From assembly GCA_018340805.1 (NCBI GenBank), contig JACMZG010001911.1:53515883-53579882 (forward strand): DNA of 64,000 bases, written 5' to 3'. Below the pieces are notes generated by a model. That model did no database searches. It was not told the origin of the DNA and saw only the letters and a program-made list of their open reading frames with translations. The position numbers and the translations under genes were made by a program. This DNA comes from Microvelia longipes. Its lineage: Eukaryota; Arthropoda; Insecta; Hemiptera; Veliidae. Every line of letters starts with the position of its first letter. The stretch's first letter is position 1. This document shows, piece after piece, positions 46,952 through 58,355 of the stretch.

Positions 46952-48126
46952 GGCCCGTATTCAAAGACGTTTTCCTAACATTTTCCTAACATTTTTCCTA
47001 ACATTCTCCTAACTTTTTCCTAACATTTTCCTAAACATTCTCCTAACACCTAACTTTTTCCTACTCCTAACACCTTAGGTTTAGGTAAGGGAAATGTTTT
47101 TAAGCCACGAAATTTAAATGATCGTTCCCGTGTTTTAAAAGTCATTTAGAGGCTTCGCATGATTTTTTTTAGTAAGAACCTAAGGTAGTTAAGTCAAAAA
47201 GTGATACCATTGTAAATAACGTAATATATCGCAAAATATCAATGTTATTAACTTATTACCTGGATTACGACACACTTTGTCATATTAATAACTATCTACA
47301 TAAATTTACATAATATAAGTTACTGTTAATCCACTTACCTTACTTTTTTAGTAAGGTGAGTTTACCCTGAAATTTTTTTAACACAATCAGATTTTTTATG
47401 GTCTGTTTGTGGCGGGCTATCGATTCAAAGAGGAAATTCTGTTGGTCCGGTGTGAATAATTCAGCCATTATTATACCAAAAAATTTTACACAAACAAAAA
47501 TGAATTTGATGACAAAATACGAAAAACAAACTTGTGTAAATGATTTAGCAAAATGAAAACAATGTTGCACTGATTAACAGGTCTTCATTTAGACACCTTT
47601 GGATTCGTACAACCTGGTCCACGTTCAAACTTGAAACGCTTGATACTGCTTTATTTTTGAAAGCTTTACAATAATTGAACATTGTGTTTGTATTAACTCT
47701 ACTGTTTACTGAAAACATATGTAAATAAAGTTTCTAATATATTTAACATTCGCCAAAGGAAGGCCGCATTGTTGTTTATGACAAAGTGTGTCGTAAATCC
47801 AGGTAATAAGTTAATAACATTGATATTTGCGATATATTACGTTACTTACAATGGAATCACTTTTTGACTTAACTACCTTAGGTTCTTACTAAAATAAAAT
47901 CATGCGAAGCCTCTAAAAGACTTTTAAAACACGATAGGAGAACGTTAGGAAAATGTTAGGAGAAAGTTAGGAGTTAGGAAAATGTTAGGAAAAAGTTAGG
48001 AAAAGGAAAAAGTTAGGAGAATGTTAGGAAAATGTTAGGAAAAAGTTAGGAAAATGTTAGGAAAAAGTTAGGAGAATGTTAGGAAAATGTTAGGAAAAAG
48101 TTAGGAAACGTCTTTGAATACGGGCC
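46952..48126. mobile_element. Non-autonomous PIF/Harbinger-like DNA transposon with long terminal inverted repeats
   Basis: The ends are GGCCCGTATTCAAAGACG and its reverse complement, flanked by TAA on both sides (46949-46951 and 48127-48129), the 3 bp TWA target duplication expected for Harbinger. The inverted arms are long: roughly 46952-47283 and 47778-48126. The outer part of each arm is packed with CCTAACATTTT (TTAGGAAAATG) units, more of them on the right. The inner 490 bp holds a short relic reading frame. No transposase DDE domain is present. Confidence 0.9.
47340..47467 (-). pseudogene. Relic N-terminus of a Harbinger Myb/SANT-like DNA-binding protein
   Basis: A 42-codon frame from ATG at 47467-47465 begins MAELFTPDQQNFLFESIARH, resembling the first helix of the Myb/SANT-like accessory proteins encoded by Harbinger elements (pattern FTPEQ...L.E.I..HK..I.N). 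The remainder of the domain is missing and the frame closes quickly at TAA. An upstream in-frame ATG at 47570 adds 34 residues with no family resemblance. Its place in the centre of a Harbinger-type element supports the reading. It is too short to function. Confidence 0.5.
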
Positions 48127-49134
48127 TAAATTTTTTTTAACATTTTGTAAAAAGATTAAACATTTTTTAAACTCTCTTCATTTAAGTGTAATTTTATAGA
48201 AATTCACGGATAAAGAGTGGATCAATTGTTGTTATTACAGTTAATTTAATTTATATAGTAATTTATATAGTATTTATATAGTAATTTATATTTATAGTTA
48301 GTATATTAAATGCCTTCTAATAAATTAGGTTCAACAGTATAACCTAGCTTGTGTTAATATAAACAGATTCTTTGTCTGTAAATCATCCTTAATTTCTTTA
48401 GTACGCTTTTCCCGCAAAACTTATTTTAATTTATAGTTAAATTAAATTTTTATCTTCTAACAAAAATTAAAAAAAAAAACAATTTATTTACTGTTATCGT
48501 ATATTTATGGGATTTAAAGTTTTCAAGAAATTAATTTAAGCTAAATAAATCATATTTTTCTTCCATGAAAGCCTTATATTTGAACAACTTTTATTATTTA
48601 TTAGCATTTAGAAATTACTTTGAAGGCGACTTTACTTATTGTTTCTCCGGTTAAAAAATTTAAATAAAAGATTTCAAAATATTTTCAAGAACAATTCCTA
48701 AAGATAAATATTAGATGTTAAATATTTTTCCCTATCTTTTATATAAAGTTTTATGTCTACAAAAACCTCTGAGAAGGTTTGCTATAGATGGTTTTAAACT
48801 CTAAGAAAGCTCCTAACTTGGGATTAAAGACCTCATCCTTTTGTTCTTTAGTTGCTCGGATTAAAAGCGGCTCAATTGCTTGTAAATCCGTTCAAAGGAG
48901 GAATCCTCACACCCAGTCCTTTGACTCGTTGATAGGCTTTTGGGTCGGAAAGCGTTTTTCCGTTTTGTGTTAAGCTTAACATGAAGAGTAATACTTTAAA
49001 AATATTTGTTCATAATTGAATATTTTATATATTTTAAGAAATCTATGGAATAACTTTCGACACTGGGCGGTTTCACCTTCGGTTTTTGGTTACTCAAACT
49101 ACACTAGTATAAACGTAAAGATTTGTTTAATGAC

Positions 49135-49312
49135 GTTTCCATTTAAAAAACAGAAATCATTAGATTTCATTATTCACGTAAAAATATCTCTTTGTGTTTA
49201 CATTTAAAACAAAAATCATTCGATTCTTTTATTCACGTCAAGATATGCCTGTTTGCGTTTACATTTAAAACAGAAATTATTAGATTTCATTTTTCACGTA
49301 AAGATACCTTAT
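49135..49312. repeat. About 61 bp tandem repeat, three copies
   Basis: ACATTTAAAACAGAAATCAT, TAGATTTCATTATTCACGTA and AAGATA.C recur near 49137, 49199 and 49261. The short open frame across it is repeat-driven. Confidence 0.9.
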
Positions 49313-50309
49313 TTTATCATTTGTTACACCACTTGAATTAATTTAAGTAAGGTTAGCTGTAAAAGTCCGAGGTGGCAAAGAATAAATATAAATTTCAAAA
49401 ATTACAAAACTTTGAAATTCTACTTCTTTGGGACAGACTTACAAACTGCCATAAGGTAGGAATATTATGACGACATCTAAATGCCCTAGTAGGAGTTAAG
49501 GACATAGTCTCAGTTTCCCTTCAGTTCGTCTGAAATTGAACACTGCTGGTCCCAAACAAATAAACGGTATGGTTATAATAATGCAGCATAAGTCTCATGC
49601 TTAATAATAAGCATATGCACAGTAAGCATATTTCTGATCAATATCAGAGACCAGAAGTATCATATATATTATGACGGTCTTGAGGATAATTAAATCTTGT
49701 GGGGTTTTCTAGTGTATTCCAGGATTACCAGGTGTCCAAAGTATTCACAAACTCTACCGTCAATTTGTAGAAATTTACACCCTCCTAATCCAAGACCCTT
49801 TGTGTTAAAATAAATAGGGAAAATTGAAAAGGTTGTTTAATTTGAATAACATTGTAATTAGGATGAAATCCTTTCTAGTGAGGGAAACACGGAGATAAAC
49901 ATAGGAAATATTAAGATAGCAGGGTTGCCACTGTAAACCTCAATAGGGGGAAAAGGTAGCCACTAAATCTCGTCCTACGGTAAAACCTGACAATTTAACT
50001 GCTTTACTTTTAACTAGTAATACTGACTATAACGTCCTTGTTGTACTTAAAAGGAATAATTTAGGAATTAAATTCACTTCAAATAATTAACATTATATTT
50101 TAAAAATATGTTCTAAGATTAAAACAAATCCTGCGCGGAGGTCCGAAAGCCTGGGTAAATTTCTTTAAAAATTACATTTTATTACTTAACTCTTTCCGAA
50201 TTTTTCAAAGGAAATAAGCATATTAACCTTACAGGTTATTCAAAACTTTAGTCATCATTCCAAAATCGGAAATGGGCAGTATTATTCATACAAATATCAA
50301 GCTCCGATT

Positions 50310-50361
50310 ATCTTAATTTTTAAAACGTTTAAGTGCATTTCCTTTGTAAAATTTGGAAACA
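50310..50361 (+). repeat. Short family B fragment
   Basis: AAAACGTTTAAGTGCATTTCC then TTTGTAAAATTTGGAAAC resembles the GCATTTCCTTT segment of family B; it directly precedes the 44 bp minisatellite. Confidence 0.35.
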
Positions 50362-51430
50362 AAAGTAGTACCTGGTTCTGGTTATTAATAAAACAATTGA
50401 GTAAAAAGTAGTAATCTGGTTCTGGTTATGAATCAAACAATTGAGTAAAAAGTAGTAATATGGTTCTCGTTATGAATCAAACAATTGAGTAACTAGTAGT
50501 AATCTGCTCCAGGTTATGAATCAAACAATTGAGTAACTAGAAGTGATCTGCTCCAGGTTATGAATCAAACGATTGAGTAACAAGTAGTAATCTGCTCCAG
50601 GGTATGAATCAAACGATTGAGTAACAAGTAGTAATCTGCTCCAGGGTATGAATCAAACGATTGAGTAACTAGTAGTAATTTGCTCCAGGGTATGAATCAA
50701 ACAATTGAGTAACAAGTAGTGATCTGCTCCAGGTTATGAATCAAACAATTGAGTAACAAGTAGTAATCTGCTCCAGGGTATGAATCAAACGATTGAGTAA
50801 CAAGTAGTAATCTGCTCCAGGTTATGAATCAAACGATTGAGTAACTAGTAGTGATCTGCTCCAGGTATGAATCAAACATTGAGTAACTAGTAGTAATCTG
50901 CTCCAGGGTATGAATCAAACTATTAAGTAACTAGTAGTAATCTGCTCCAGGGTATGAATCAAACCATTGAGTAACTAGTAGTAATCTGCTCCAGGTTATG
51001 AATCAAACAATTGAGTAAAAAGTAGTAATATGGTTCTGGTTATGAATCAAACAATTGAGTAACTAGTAGTAATCTGCTCCAGGTTATGAATCAAACAATG
51101 GAGTAACAAGTAGTGATCTGCTCCAGGTTATGAATCAAACAATTGAGTAACAAGTAGTAATCTGCTCCAGGGTATGAATCAAACGATTGAGTAACAAGTA
51201 GTAATCTGCTCCAGGTTATGAATCAAACGATTGAGTAACTAGTAGTAATCTGCTCCAGGTATGAATCAAACAATGAGTAATAGTAGTAATCTGCTCAGGT
51301 ATGAATCAAACTATTAAGTAACTAGTAGTAATCTGCTCCAGGGTATGAATCAAACCATTGAGTAACTAGTAGTAATCTGCTCCAGGGTATGAATCAAACA
51401 ATTGAGTAACTAGTAGTAAGCTGCTTCAGT
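50362..51430. repeat. 44 bp minisatellite, about 24 copies
   Basis: The unit of 44 bp contains GTAGTAATCTGCTCCAGG followed by TATGAATCAAACAATTGAGT. The period is checked at 50411, 50455 and 50499. Variants alternate: GGTTCTGGTT versus TGCTCCAGGT, and ACAATTGA versus ACGATTGA. Some variant combinations recur as blocks, for example around 50.7-50.9 and 51.1-51.35 kb. There is no coding frame through it. Confidence 0.95.
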
Positions 51431-52027
51431 ATCATGAACAGAAACATTTAAGCTAGATATAAATTATAAAGCAAAGAAGCTGGTATTTTGATGAAATTCT
51501 CCAGTCTTGCGGACCTCTGCACCAAATATATTTGGTTTTTTAACGTTTGATTACTTAAAAATTAAAATAAATCTATTCGAGACTCGAATACGGATCTCTT
51601 GTTTCGTAGACCGGCATCTATATTATGAATCAAGTAAACCAATCTAGACTTTTTAGTTTTTCTGTTTTTTGACATTTTATTCAATTTAGAGTAATGGTAT
51701 CGTCTCTGGATTTGTTTCATTCGATTCAGCTTCTTAAACAAATAATTAAAGACCATTTTCCCGGCAAAAAAATCAACCTTTAATTTAACCAATTTTTACA
51801 AAAATTTTGCTGACTCAGTAAAACCAGGTTAATGATGTAATCATTAAGAATCAAGTATTTCCTTTATTAAGGGTTTAATGATTTAAGGAGTCATAAGAAA
51901 TAGAAATCCTTTCTTATTTTTCTTTTTACAAACAACAAAGTAATAAACAAATTTCTGATCAAAATAAAAAAAGGATATTCAGAGGTTTGTTTTTTTAAGA
52001 CTGCAGTCCTGTCTTCAAAAATTTAAA

Positions 52028-52178
<151 letters not shown>

Positions 52179-53479
52179 CATACCAGTCCAAAAAAAATTA
52201 CTCTTTTAGAGGTTTTGTATCTCTGTTATTCTGTATCCCTCTCAAAATCATGGCAGTTAGAGTTAAACTTTCTTTAACTTACTTTAATTGCGCACTTAAA
52301 ATCGTGATAGTTAGACCCTATTGTATTATATTTAATTTAAATTTAATTGTATTTTAGCCCTGAAAAAGTTAATATCTTTTTTTTAGGGAAAAAATATATT
52401 TCATTTTTTCCACTTTACTTATTACCCATTTAACTTTAGCAGTTTAGATAAAAAAAATAACAAAATATTCTCTCTTCGTGTATTCAACAGCATATTGCTG
52501 TTAAAAATTCAAAGATTGATAAGGTATACATGTTAGACGTTTAATGTAACAAGTTGAAATATCTCTTCTTAACTTGTATCAGGTGACAAACTTTTCCTCT
52601 TTTTTTAAATGTTGGGAAATTGTCGAAGAAAATGTAAGAAAAAATTCTGCCTCTGATATGTCCTCTGATTACTATCTTAAACTTTACTACCAAGTCCTTG
52701 ATTTACATGTTTCTCCTTTTTAGATTATTTATATTTCTTTGAAATTTATAGGTTGAAACTCTTATTATATGATAAGAAGTTTTTTAATAAGACAAGTTAT
52801 TAAAAAATATGATTTGTAGTTTTTGTTTGCAGTTATTTTCTCTAAATTAAATCAAAATTGTAATATATTCATTAATAAAATGAGTTTTTTCTGAGAATGT
52901 GATTCGGCTCTAAACGGAAGTCCATTTGAATCAAGAATTATGAAGAATAATCATCTCGCGTCGCAGCAAAGGGGTTTTTATTCCTGAGGCTAAACCCAGG
53001 AAATAACACTTGATTTACCGAGGATACGTCTCAAGTAAAAGAGTGAGTTACTCTAGTAAGACATACTTTGAACTTCCGAAAGAAAGTTAAATGTATTTAA
53101 ATTTGATTTTGGACAGAAAAAACCTTAAAACAAATCGTGAAATATTTACGTTTTTTGAGATAGGGGTAAGATACCTCCAAATTCTGTAGGAAGGTATAAA
53201 AAGAAATAGATTTACTCGAAGTCTGTTTTAAGTAAAACGTCAAGCGCCGGTAATTTTGGTTTGAATGCGCAATTTCTTGCTGATCAATCCAAGTTTTGCT
53301 TAAGTTTTCGGTATACTCGTACATTTAATAACCTGAGCAGTAGCGTCACAACTTTTTGTTTAATTTTTTAATCATCATTTGCAGTTACTTGAAGCTCAGA
53401 TTAGCGTATTTTCTTAAAAACTTTGAAACAATTAAATATCAAGTTGTGACGGTACTGCTTAAGTTATTAAATATACACC

Positions 53480-53700
53480 GCGAACTTAAGCAAAAATTGG
53501 ATTGAAAACAATAAATCGCGTGAAGTTTGTTTATGAGCATATTTTTGGTTATGCAGTAATTTACTAACGTTTTCCACTTTTTGGTGACCTAAAGTAGTCC
53601 TATCGACTCCGGACCGGTTTCATTCGATTCAGTCCCTAGTGAAATTCTTGGTTAAAGTGTTATGCTAGTGGCAAAACATTTTAACCAAGAATTTTGCCGA
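53480..53700 (+). mobile_element. SINE-like fragment, family C body
   Basis: CCACTTTTTGGTGACC..TATCGACTCCGGACCGG..TTCGATTCAGTCCC matches the bodies at 60.8-61.2 kb. The end GTTAAAGTGTTATGCTAGTG has an inverted partner AAACATTTTAACCAAGAATT. Confidence 0.55.
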
Positions 53701-53888
53701 TTTTTTTAAAAAAAATTGCTGACTGCAATCTGGATTAATGACGTCTTAACAACCTAGTTTTCAATAAGGTTAATAAAACTCTTCACTACCAATTTGCTGT
53801 ATCAATTAAATTCTATTAATGTTAATACTGTTTTTTTAGTTTTATTTCCGTCTTTTAATTTTAATCTTATGGTATTTAATAGGTGGTT

Positions 53889-53988
53889 TTTTTTTTTTAA
53901 ACAAGTTCTTTATTGGCAAAAGTAATACAATATTTATTTTGTGTATACCGGAGCCATATTATATTTATTGATTAGGGTAATTTGTGCC
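53889..53988 (-). mobile_element. Severely 5'-truncated LINE copy (100 bp tail) with target-site duplication
   Basis: Poly-T followed by AAACAAGTTCTTTATTGG and onward matches the 3' end of the LINE at 35391-35495 almost base for base. It is flanked by TTAATAGGTGGTT at 53876-53888 and 53989-54001 (13 bp, perfect). It sits 450 bp upstream of the receptor exon, so probably within a receptor intron. Confidence 0.93.
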
Positions 53989-54190
53989 TTAATAGGTGGT
54001 TAAACGACATAAATGACTAAACCATTATTAACTATATGGCTAACTATCTTCATTATTTACTACCGTTACATTGAAGTCTGTTATTTTTAATTTCTCTATT
54101 TAAATTAAATTAAACACTACTTTAGCAAATTTTCATGAGACAATGACCCTTAAAAGTCATTTGTGCATTGACGCTTAAGAGGTTGTTCGG

Positions 54191-54410
54191 TATTTGCAAT
54201 TGATAACCACTATGTGTTTATAACCACTATTTGCAATTGATAATCACTATGTGTTTATAACCACTATTTGCAATTGATAACCACTATGTGTTTATAACCA
54301 CTGTTTGCGACTGATAACCACTATGTGTTTATAACCACTATTTGCAATTGATAACCACTACGTGTTTATAACCACTATTTGCAATTGATGACCATTACGT
54401 GTTTATTATT
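54191..54410. repeat. 37 bp tandem repeat, about 5.6 copies
   Basis: The unit begins TATTTGCAATTGATAACCAC and continues TATGTGTTTATAACCAC. Copies start at 54191, 54228, 54265, 54302, 54339 and a decayed last one near 54376. The array ends about 40 bp before the splice acceptor of the receptor exon at 54450. Confidence 0.93.
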
Positions 54411-54449
54411 TGCTATTATTGCTGATCCTGACTTATTTTTCTGTTAAAG

Positions 54450-54694
54450 GATATACAATTACACGACCGTTTTTGAAAACACAACAGATGGACCTTCCCT
54501 TGACGCACCACCTTCAGTTCTTCCACCATTTTCATTCTGGCCGACTGTCTTCATTGCCACATGTCTGGCCATTTGTATTATCCTGACGGTTGCTGGTAAC
54601 ACTCTTGTTCTTCTTGCCTTTTTTGTGGAAAGATCGATACGACAACCTAGTAATTTTTTCATAGCATCTTTAGCTGTTACAGATATGCTGATAG
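54450..54694 (+). CDS. mAChR-B: B-type muscarinic acetylcholine receptor, penultimate coding exon (N-tail end, TM1, start of TM2)
   Basis: This exon encodes about 81 residues of a class A G-protein-coupled receptor that responds to acetylcholine at the plasma membrane. It holds the end of an extracellular N-tail with a possible N-glycosylation site (Asn-Tyr-Thr and Asn-Thr-Thr near the exon start), then TM1 ending in the family Gly-Asn (VAGN, N1.50), loop 1, and TM2 with LAVTD (D2.50). The exon opens after a TTTTTCTGTTAAAG acceptor at 54449, in phase 2: only the third base of the first codon is here. It closes at ATAG|GTGAGT, leaving one base of a Gly codon. The next exon completes that Gly and continues SVSMPFF, giving an uninterrupted receptor sequence across the junction. 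The initiator Met and the first extracellular residues must lie in an upstream exon that I could not find, so the protein is 5'-incomplete in this annotation. Confidence 0.93.
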
Positions 54695-55398
54695 GTGAGT
54701 TGTCCAAGATATTCATGATAGTCTCAATAAAAGTTTTAAAAGAAAGAAGAAATGAGGAAATTAGATTTATGACAGAAAGAAGAGGGGAGATACATAAACA
54801 ACCAAGTGGGTATCTCATTCAAAATCATAAGTGGGTATCTATTTACAATATAAAATAAAATGTCAGTAAATGAAGATTGCTGATATTTATACTATGCTGG
54901 TAAACATCATACGAATTTTGTTATAACTTGAACAACTAGGAATCTCTCATTATTATAGACTCTTATTGAGCATGTTATAAGCCATGTCACCATCCTGAAC
55001 CTATATATCTCAGAACCAACTTTTTTCACAAATTACTGTTCCAACCATGCTGATGTTATTTGAGAATTTTTGTCACTCTGATAATTAATTCAGTAATTAA
55101 AATAAAAAAGCTAAAAAATGCTTAAAATTAAATGTTCAATTCAAAAGTATAATCTGCTTCGTATTAAATATGTTGCATTTACATTGCGTAATATTTAAGC
55201 TTAGAATTTTACTTTCTTTGGAAAACAGTTTTTAGTACTCCTACCATTTCGTTTTAATAGATTTCAAATAAGTATTTAGTCTGACAAACAATAATGACTT
55301 AAAGAGACTATGGTCCTAAATAACTTACCTTCTGACTACACAAGATATAATATGTTTGCAGTGATATGTTGATTTAACATTTGTTTTTATGATTGCAG
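54695..55398 (+). other. Intron of the muscarinic receptor gene
   Basis: This is a 704 bp AT-rich GT-AG intron splitting a glycine codon after its first base (phase 1). The donor is GTGAGT and the acceptor is TTTGTTTTTATGATTGCAG. I see no other coding potential or repeat inside it. Joining the exons across it restores the TM2 sequence expected for this receptor family. Confidence 0.9.
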
Positions 55399-57485
55399 GT
55401 AGTGTCTCGATGCCTTTTTTCACGGTTTACGTTCTAATGGGGTACTGGGATCTAGGACCTATCCTATGTGATCTTTGGCTCTCTGTTGACTATACGGTAT
55501 GCTTAGTATCTCAGTATACTGTTCTTCTTATCACAGTCGATAGGTTTTGTTCTGTCAAGATAGCAGCACAGTACAGGAGTTGGAGAACAAAAAGGAAAGT
55601 TGTATGGATGGTTTCGTTAACTTGGATTATTCCAGCCTTATTATTTTTTATTAGTATTTTTGGATGGGAACACTTCATCGGATATCGAGATCTTCTTCCC
55701 GGACAATGTGCCGTGCAGTTTCTTCGCGATCCCATTTTTAATACGGCTCTAATCATTAGTTATTATTGGACAACACTAGTTGTTTTATTTATTTTGTACG
55801 GTGGAATTTATAAAGTAGCTTATGACATGCAAAAGAAATCGGAAGCGAAACAGAGAAAAATGCAGTCAATGGTAGCGTTGAGTGCTGGAGCTATGACCGG
55901 GATGGCCGGTAGAGCGGCAGGTATCGGCATGTCACAGACACAAAGTTCATTTTTATGTCAAGACACAACTAAAACGACTCATACTCTCGCGGCACCTAGT
56001 ACCATGGATTCTTTATCTAGTCATAAGACATCTTCCAAAACAGCATTAACTGAGGCTCCTGCTTCAGTAAGCAATGAGAAAAATAATACTCAAGAAGGTG
56101 GTGATAAATCAGAAAGATCAAGTAGCCCTGGTTTCGATTCAGACGATGACAGTATGACAGGTGTTTATAATGCTTCGGCTAGCAGTAAAAAGAAAATGTC
56201 CTTGGCGGGTCTTATTGCTCAATCTGGAGCATTACATATTTTCTCAGGGAGTGGAGGAATAGCGAACGTCCATCCGGATAAAAATGCTACAATCCTCGAG
56301 ACTAATAAAGATTGTTTGATTGATTTTGAAACTGACACTCCAGGGGGTACTTCAGGTGGAACTCCTGGAGGGCAATCTTCCAACACACCTGGTGGAAATT
56401 CAGTAAACACTCCAGGAGGCCAATCAGCAAATACTCCTGCTGGTCAACCATCAACTCCTGCTGGTAATTCTTCCACACCGGGTGCATTATCTTCTCAGAC
56501 AGCTACACCAGTCATACAAACGCCAAAAAATGAGTCTAATTTTAGTGAAAGATCTTCATCTTGTGCTTCTACTCCTCCTACTACTAGTGGGCATTCTAGA
56601 AACCCATCTTCAAGTCAATTTCGCAGCAGCTCATCATGTAACTCGTCAACTTCTGGAAGACCTAAAAGTTTAATCGTAACAAGTCAGGACGGAGTTTTAA
56701 GTTACGATGTGATGACAGGTATTGATAACTCAGACTTCAAATATATGGACGACATGTCGATAGTGTTTCCTTCTACAAATAATGATAGTCCTTTATCGAG
56801 TATCGTAACTGGGCCGTCTTCCCCAACAGCAGGTTCAGGAGGATGTGCTCACACGTCACTGCTACATGCAGCACTACTACGAGCAGCCGCTCAAGGATCT
56901 AAAACACCACCGAGTAAAAATAAGAAAAGCAATGAGAAAATTGTTGTTAGAGAACCATCACCCCCACCGCCAGTAACTACGACAATACAACCTCCTCCTC
57001 CAGTTACTGAGCCATCAACACCAAACGTATCAACAAAAGATTCGTTTAGAAAATCTTCAATTAGTGATACAACATCAGTCAGATTTCATTCGTCTTCAAG
57101 AAGAAGTAGTTCCCGCCGAAAAAACGTTAACAGATGCAGTTCTCGATACGATTTTGTCAAAACTATTCGAATGCATCTGAGAAATAAACACAAAGCTGGA
57201 GCGAAAAGGCAGAAATCGAAATCTGAAAATCGTGCCAGAAAAGCATTCAGGACAATAACATTTATATTAGGAGCTTTTGTACTCTGCTGGACCCCTTATC
57301 ATATATTAGCGTTGGTAGAAGGCTTCTGTTCTAATCCCCCATGTACAAATGAACATTTATTTATGTTTTCCTATTTCCTTTGCTACGCTAACAGCCCCCT
57401 TAACCCTTTATGTTACGCAATGGCCAATCATCAATTTAAGAAAACATTAACTAGACTGTTAAAAGGTGACTTTCATATGACCTAA
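55399..57485 (+). CDS. mAChR-B: B-type muscarinic acetylcholine receptor, last coding exon (TM2-TM7 with giant third intracellular loop)
   Basis: This exon encodes about 695 residues to a TAA stop. In order: the rest of TM2, the extracellular-loop-1 Cys (LGPILCDLW), TM3 with the amine-binding Asp (SVDY, D3.32), and DRF in place of the usual DRY. Then come TM4 with its Trp, loop 2 with the partner Cys (PGQCAVQF), and TM5 without the usual Pro5.50. A third intracellular loop of about 470 residues follows, rich in Ser/Thr/Pro/Gly with a TPGG-type repeat block. TM6 carries [10 protein letters not shown] and TM7 carries SPLNPLCYA (NPxxY), ending in a short basic tail. The nearest families I recognise are insect mAChR-B (Drosophila CG7918) and nematode GAR-2, not the A-type: [14 protein letters not shown] and the conserved KKSEAKQRK segment after TM5 are B/GAR-2 hallmarks. 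Family knowledge: B-type receptors are described as Gi/o-coupled and insensitive to classical antagonists. The acceptor is ATGATTGCAG at 55398; the ATG at 55389 is intronic and is not the start. Confidence 0.95.
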
Positions 57486-57730
57486 ATTTATTTATTTATT
57501 ATATTTCGTGCATGTAAATAAATAATATTACTCATAAGTTAAATTAATTGTAAAACGCGGATTTTTTCTTTTGTTCGATTAAAATATATATAAGTTAAAG
57601 TTATTGTTTTGTTCAACCTTATGAAAAACATGAAAATGACACGGTATATAGCTTTATGAAACAGTATTTGGTAAATAAAATAGCTTTAGCAGCTAATATA
57701 TGATCCTTTTAAAATACATAAAATTAAACA
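57486..57730 (+). promoter_or_regulatory. Probable 3' UTR with AU-rich element and poly(A) signals
   Basis: Directly after the stop, TTTATTTATTTATTAT gives overlapping ATTTA pentamers and a TTATTTATT nonamer, the classic AU-rich instability motif. AATAAA hexamers occur at 57517-57522 and 57673-57678, so a short 3' UTR is plausible. Which signal is used cannot be decided from sequence. The AU-rich match is weakened by the general AT richness of the region. Confidence 0.5.
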
Positions 57731-57987
57731 AATATTTATATTTATTTAGCCTGATGTACAGGGTGTTTGTAAAAACGAATTTCTTTTTAAAAGTATGAAT
57801 AAATTAATTAAATAAAAAAATAATACAATAATTTGAATGTCTTGTCCAGTAAACCAGATAATATTAATATTATAAGTTATTAAAAATAAAACTCGACATT
57901 TTTATACATTTTTGTCTAAATTTTATTCATTTATTTATCAGAACTACCCAATTTAGCCAATGCAAGTGATATAAATATTAAAAAGGT

Positions 57988-58080
57988 TGTATTTACCGCA
58001 AGTTGAAGAAGCAATCGAAGAATCAGCTACCGTCGATACTTGCAAGAGCAAGTATCGACGGTAGCTGATACTTCGATTGC
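57988..58080. mobile_element. Short near-perfect palindrome of the same family
   Basis: Arms 58011-58043 and 58048-58080 are 33 bp with one mismatch around a 4-base loop (AAGA). The arm contains GAATCAGCTACCGTCGATAC. The left flank from 57988 (GTATTTACCGCAAGTTGAAG) is the same as at 45.47 kb. It lies 0.5 kb downstream of the receptor stop codon. Confidence 0.9.
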
Positions 58081-58355
58081 AAGTAATATACTTCAATTAT
58101 AACATGTTTAACAATTATCAAATTAAATACTCTTTTATTATAAGTATAGGCCTTGAGGAAAAGGTAATTAGCTGCAGAATTCAAGAAATTTATTTTAGTT
58201 GCAGATGTTTTAAGTCACCCATCAAAATCAAATCATCAAAATAAGGCATCAGAAAGGGCTGATTTTTATTTTTATCTTCAAGTTGGTAACCAACCAACGA
58301 AGTAACCTAAATCTTTATTCCTATATAGAATTATAAATAGTAAAAGAAAATAAGT

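Noticed and set aside
46952..48126. TTAGG-rich arrays as an interstitial telomere
   Set aside because: Units are TTAGGAAAATG-like, not uninterrupted TTAGG, and they sit inside the inverted arms of a transposon with TAA target duplication.
50362..51430. 44 bp periodic array as a CRISPR
   Set aside because: There are no unique spacers: the whole unit repeats, and the host is a eukaryote.
54459..54818. 119-codon minus-strand frame over the receptor exon
   Set aside because: It is antisense to a clear receptor exon with splice sites and has no family resemblance.
55389..55398. ATG at 55389 as the receptor start codon
   Set aside because: It lies in the intron just before the GATTGCAG acceptor, and TM1 plus part of TM2 are encoded by the preceding exon.
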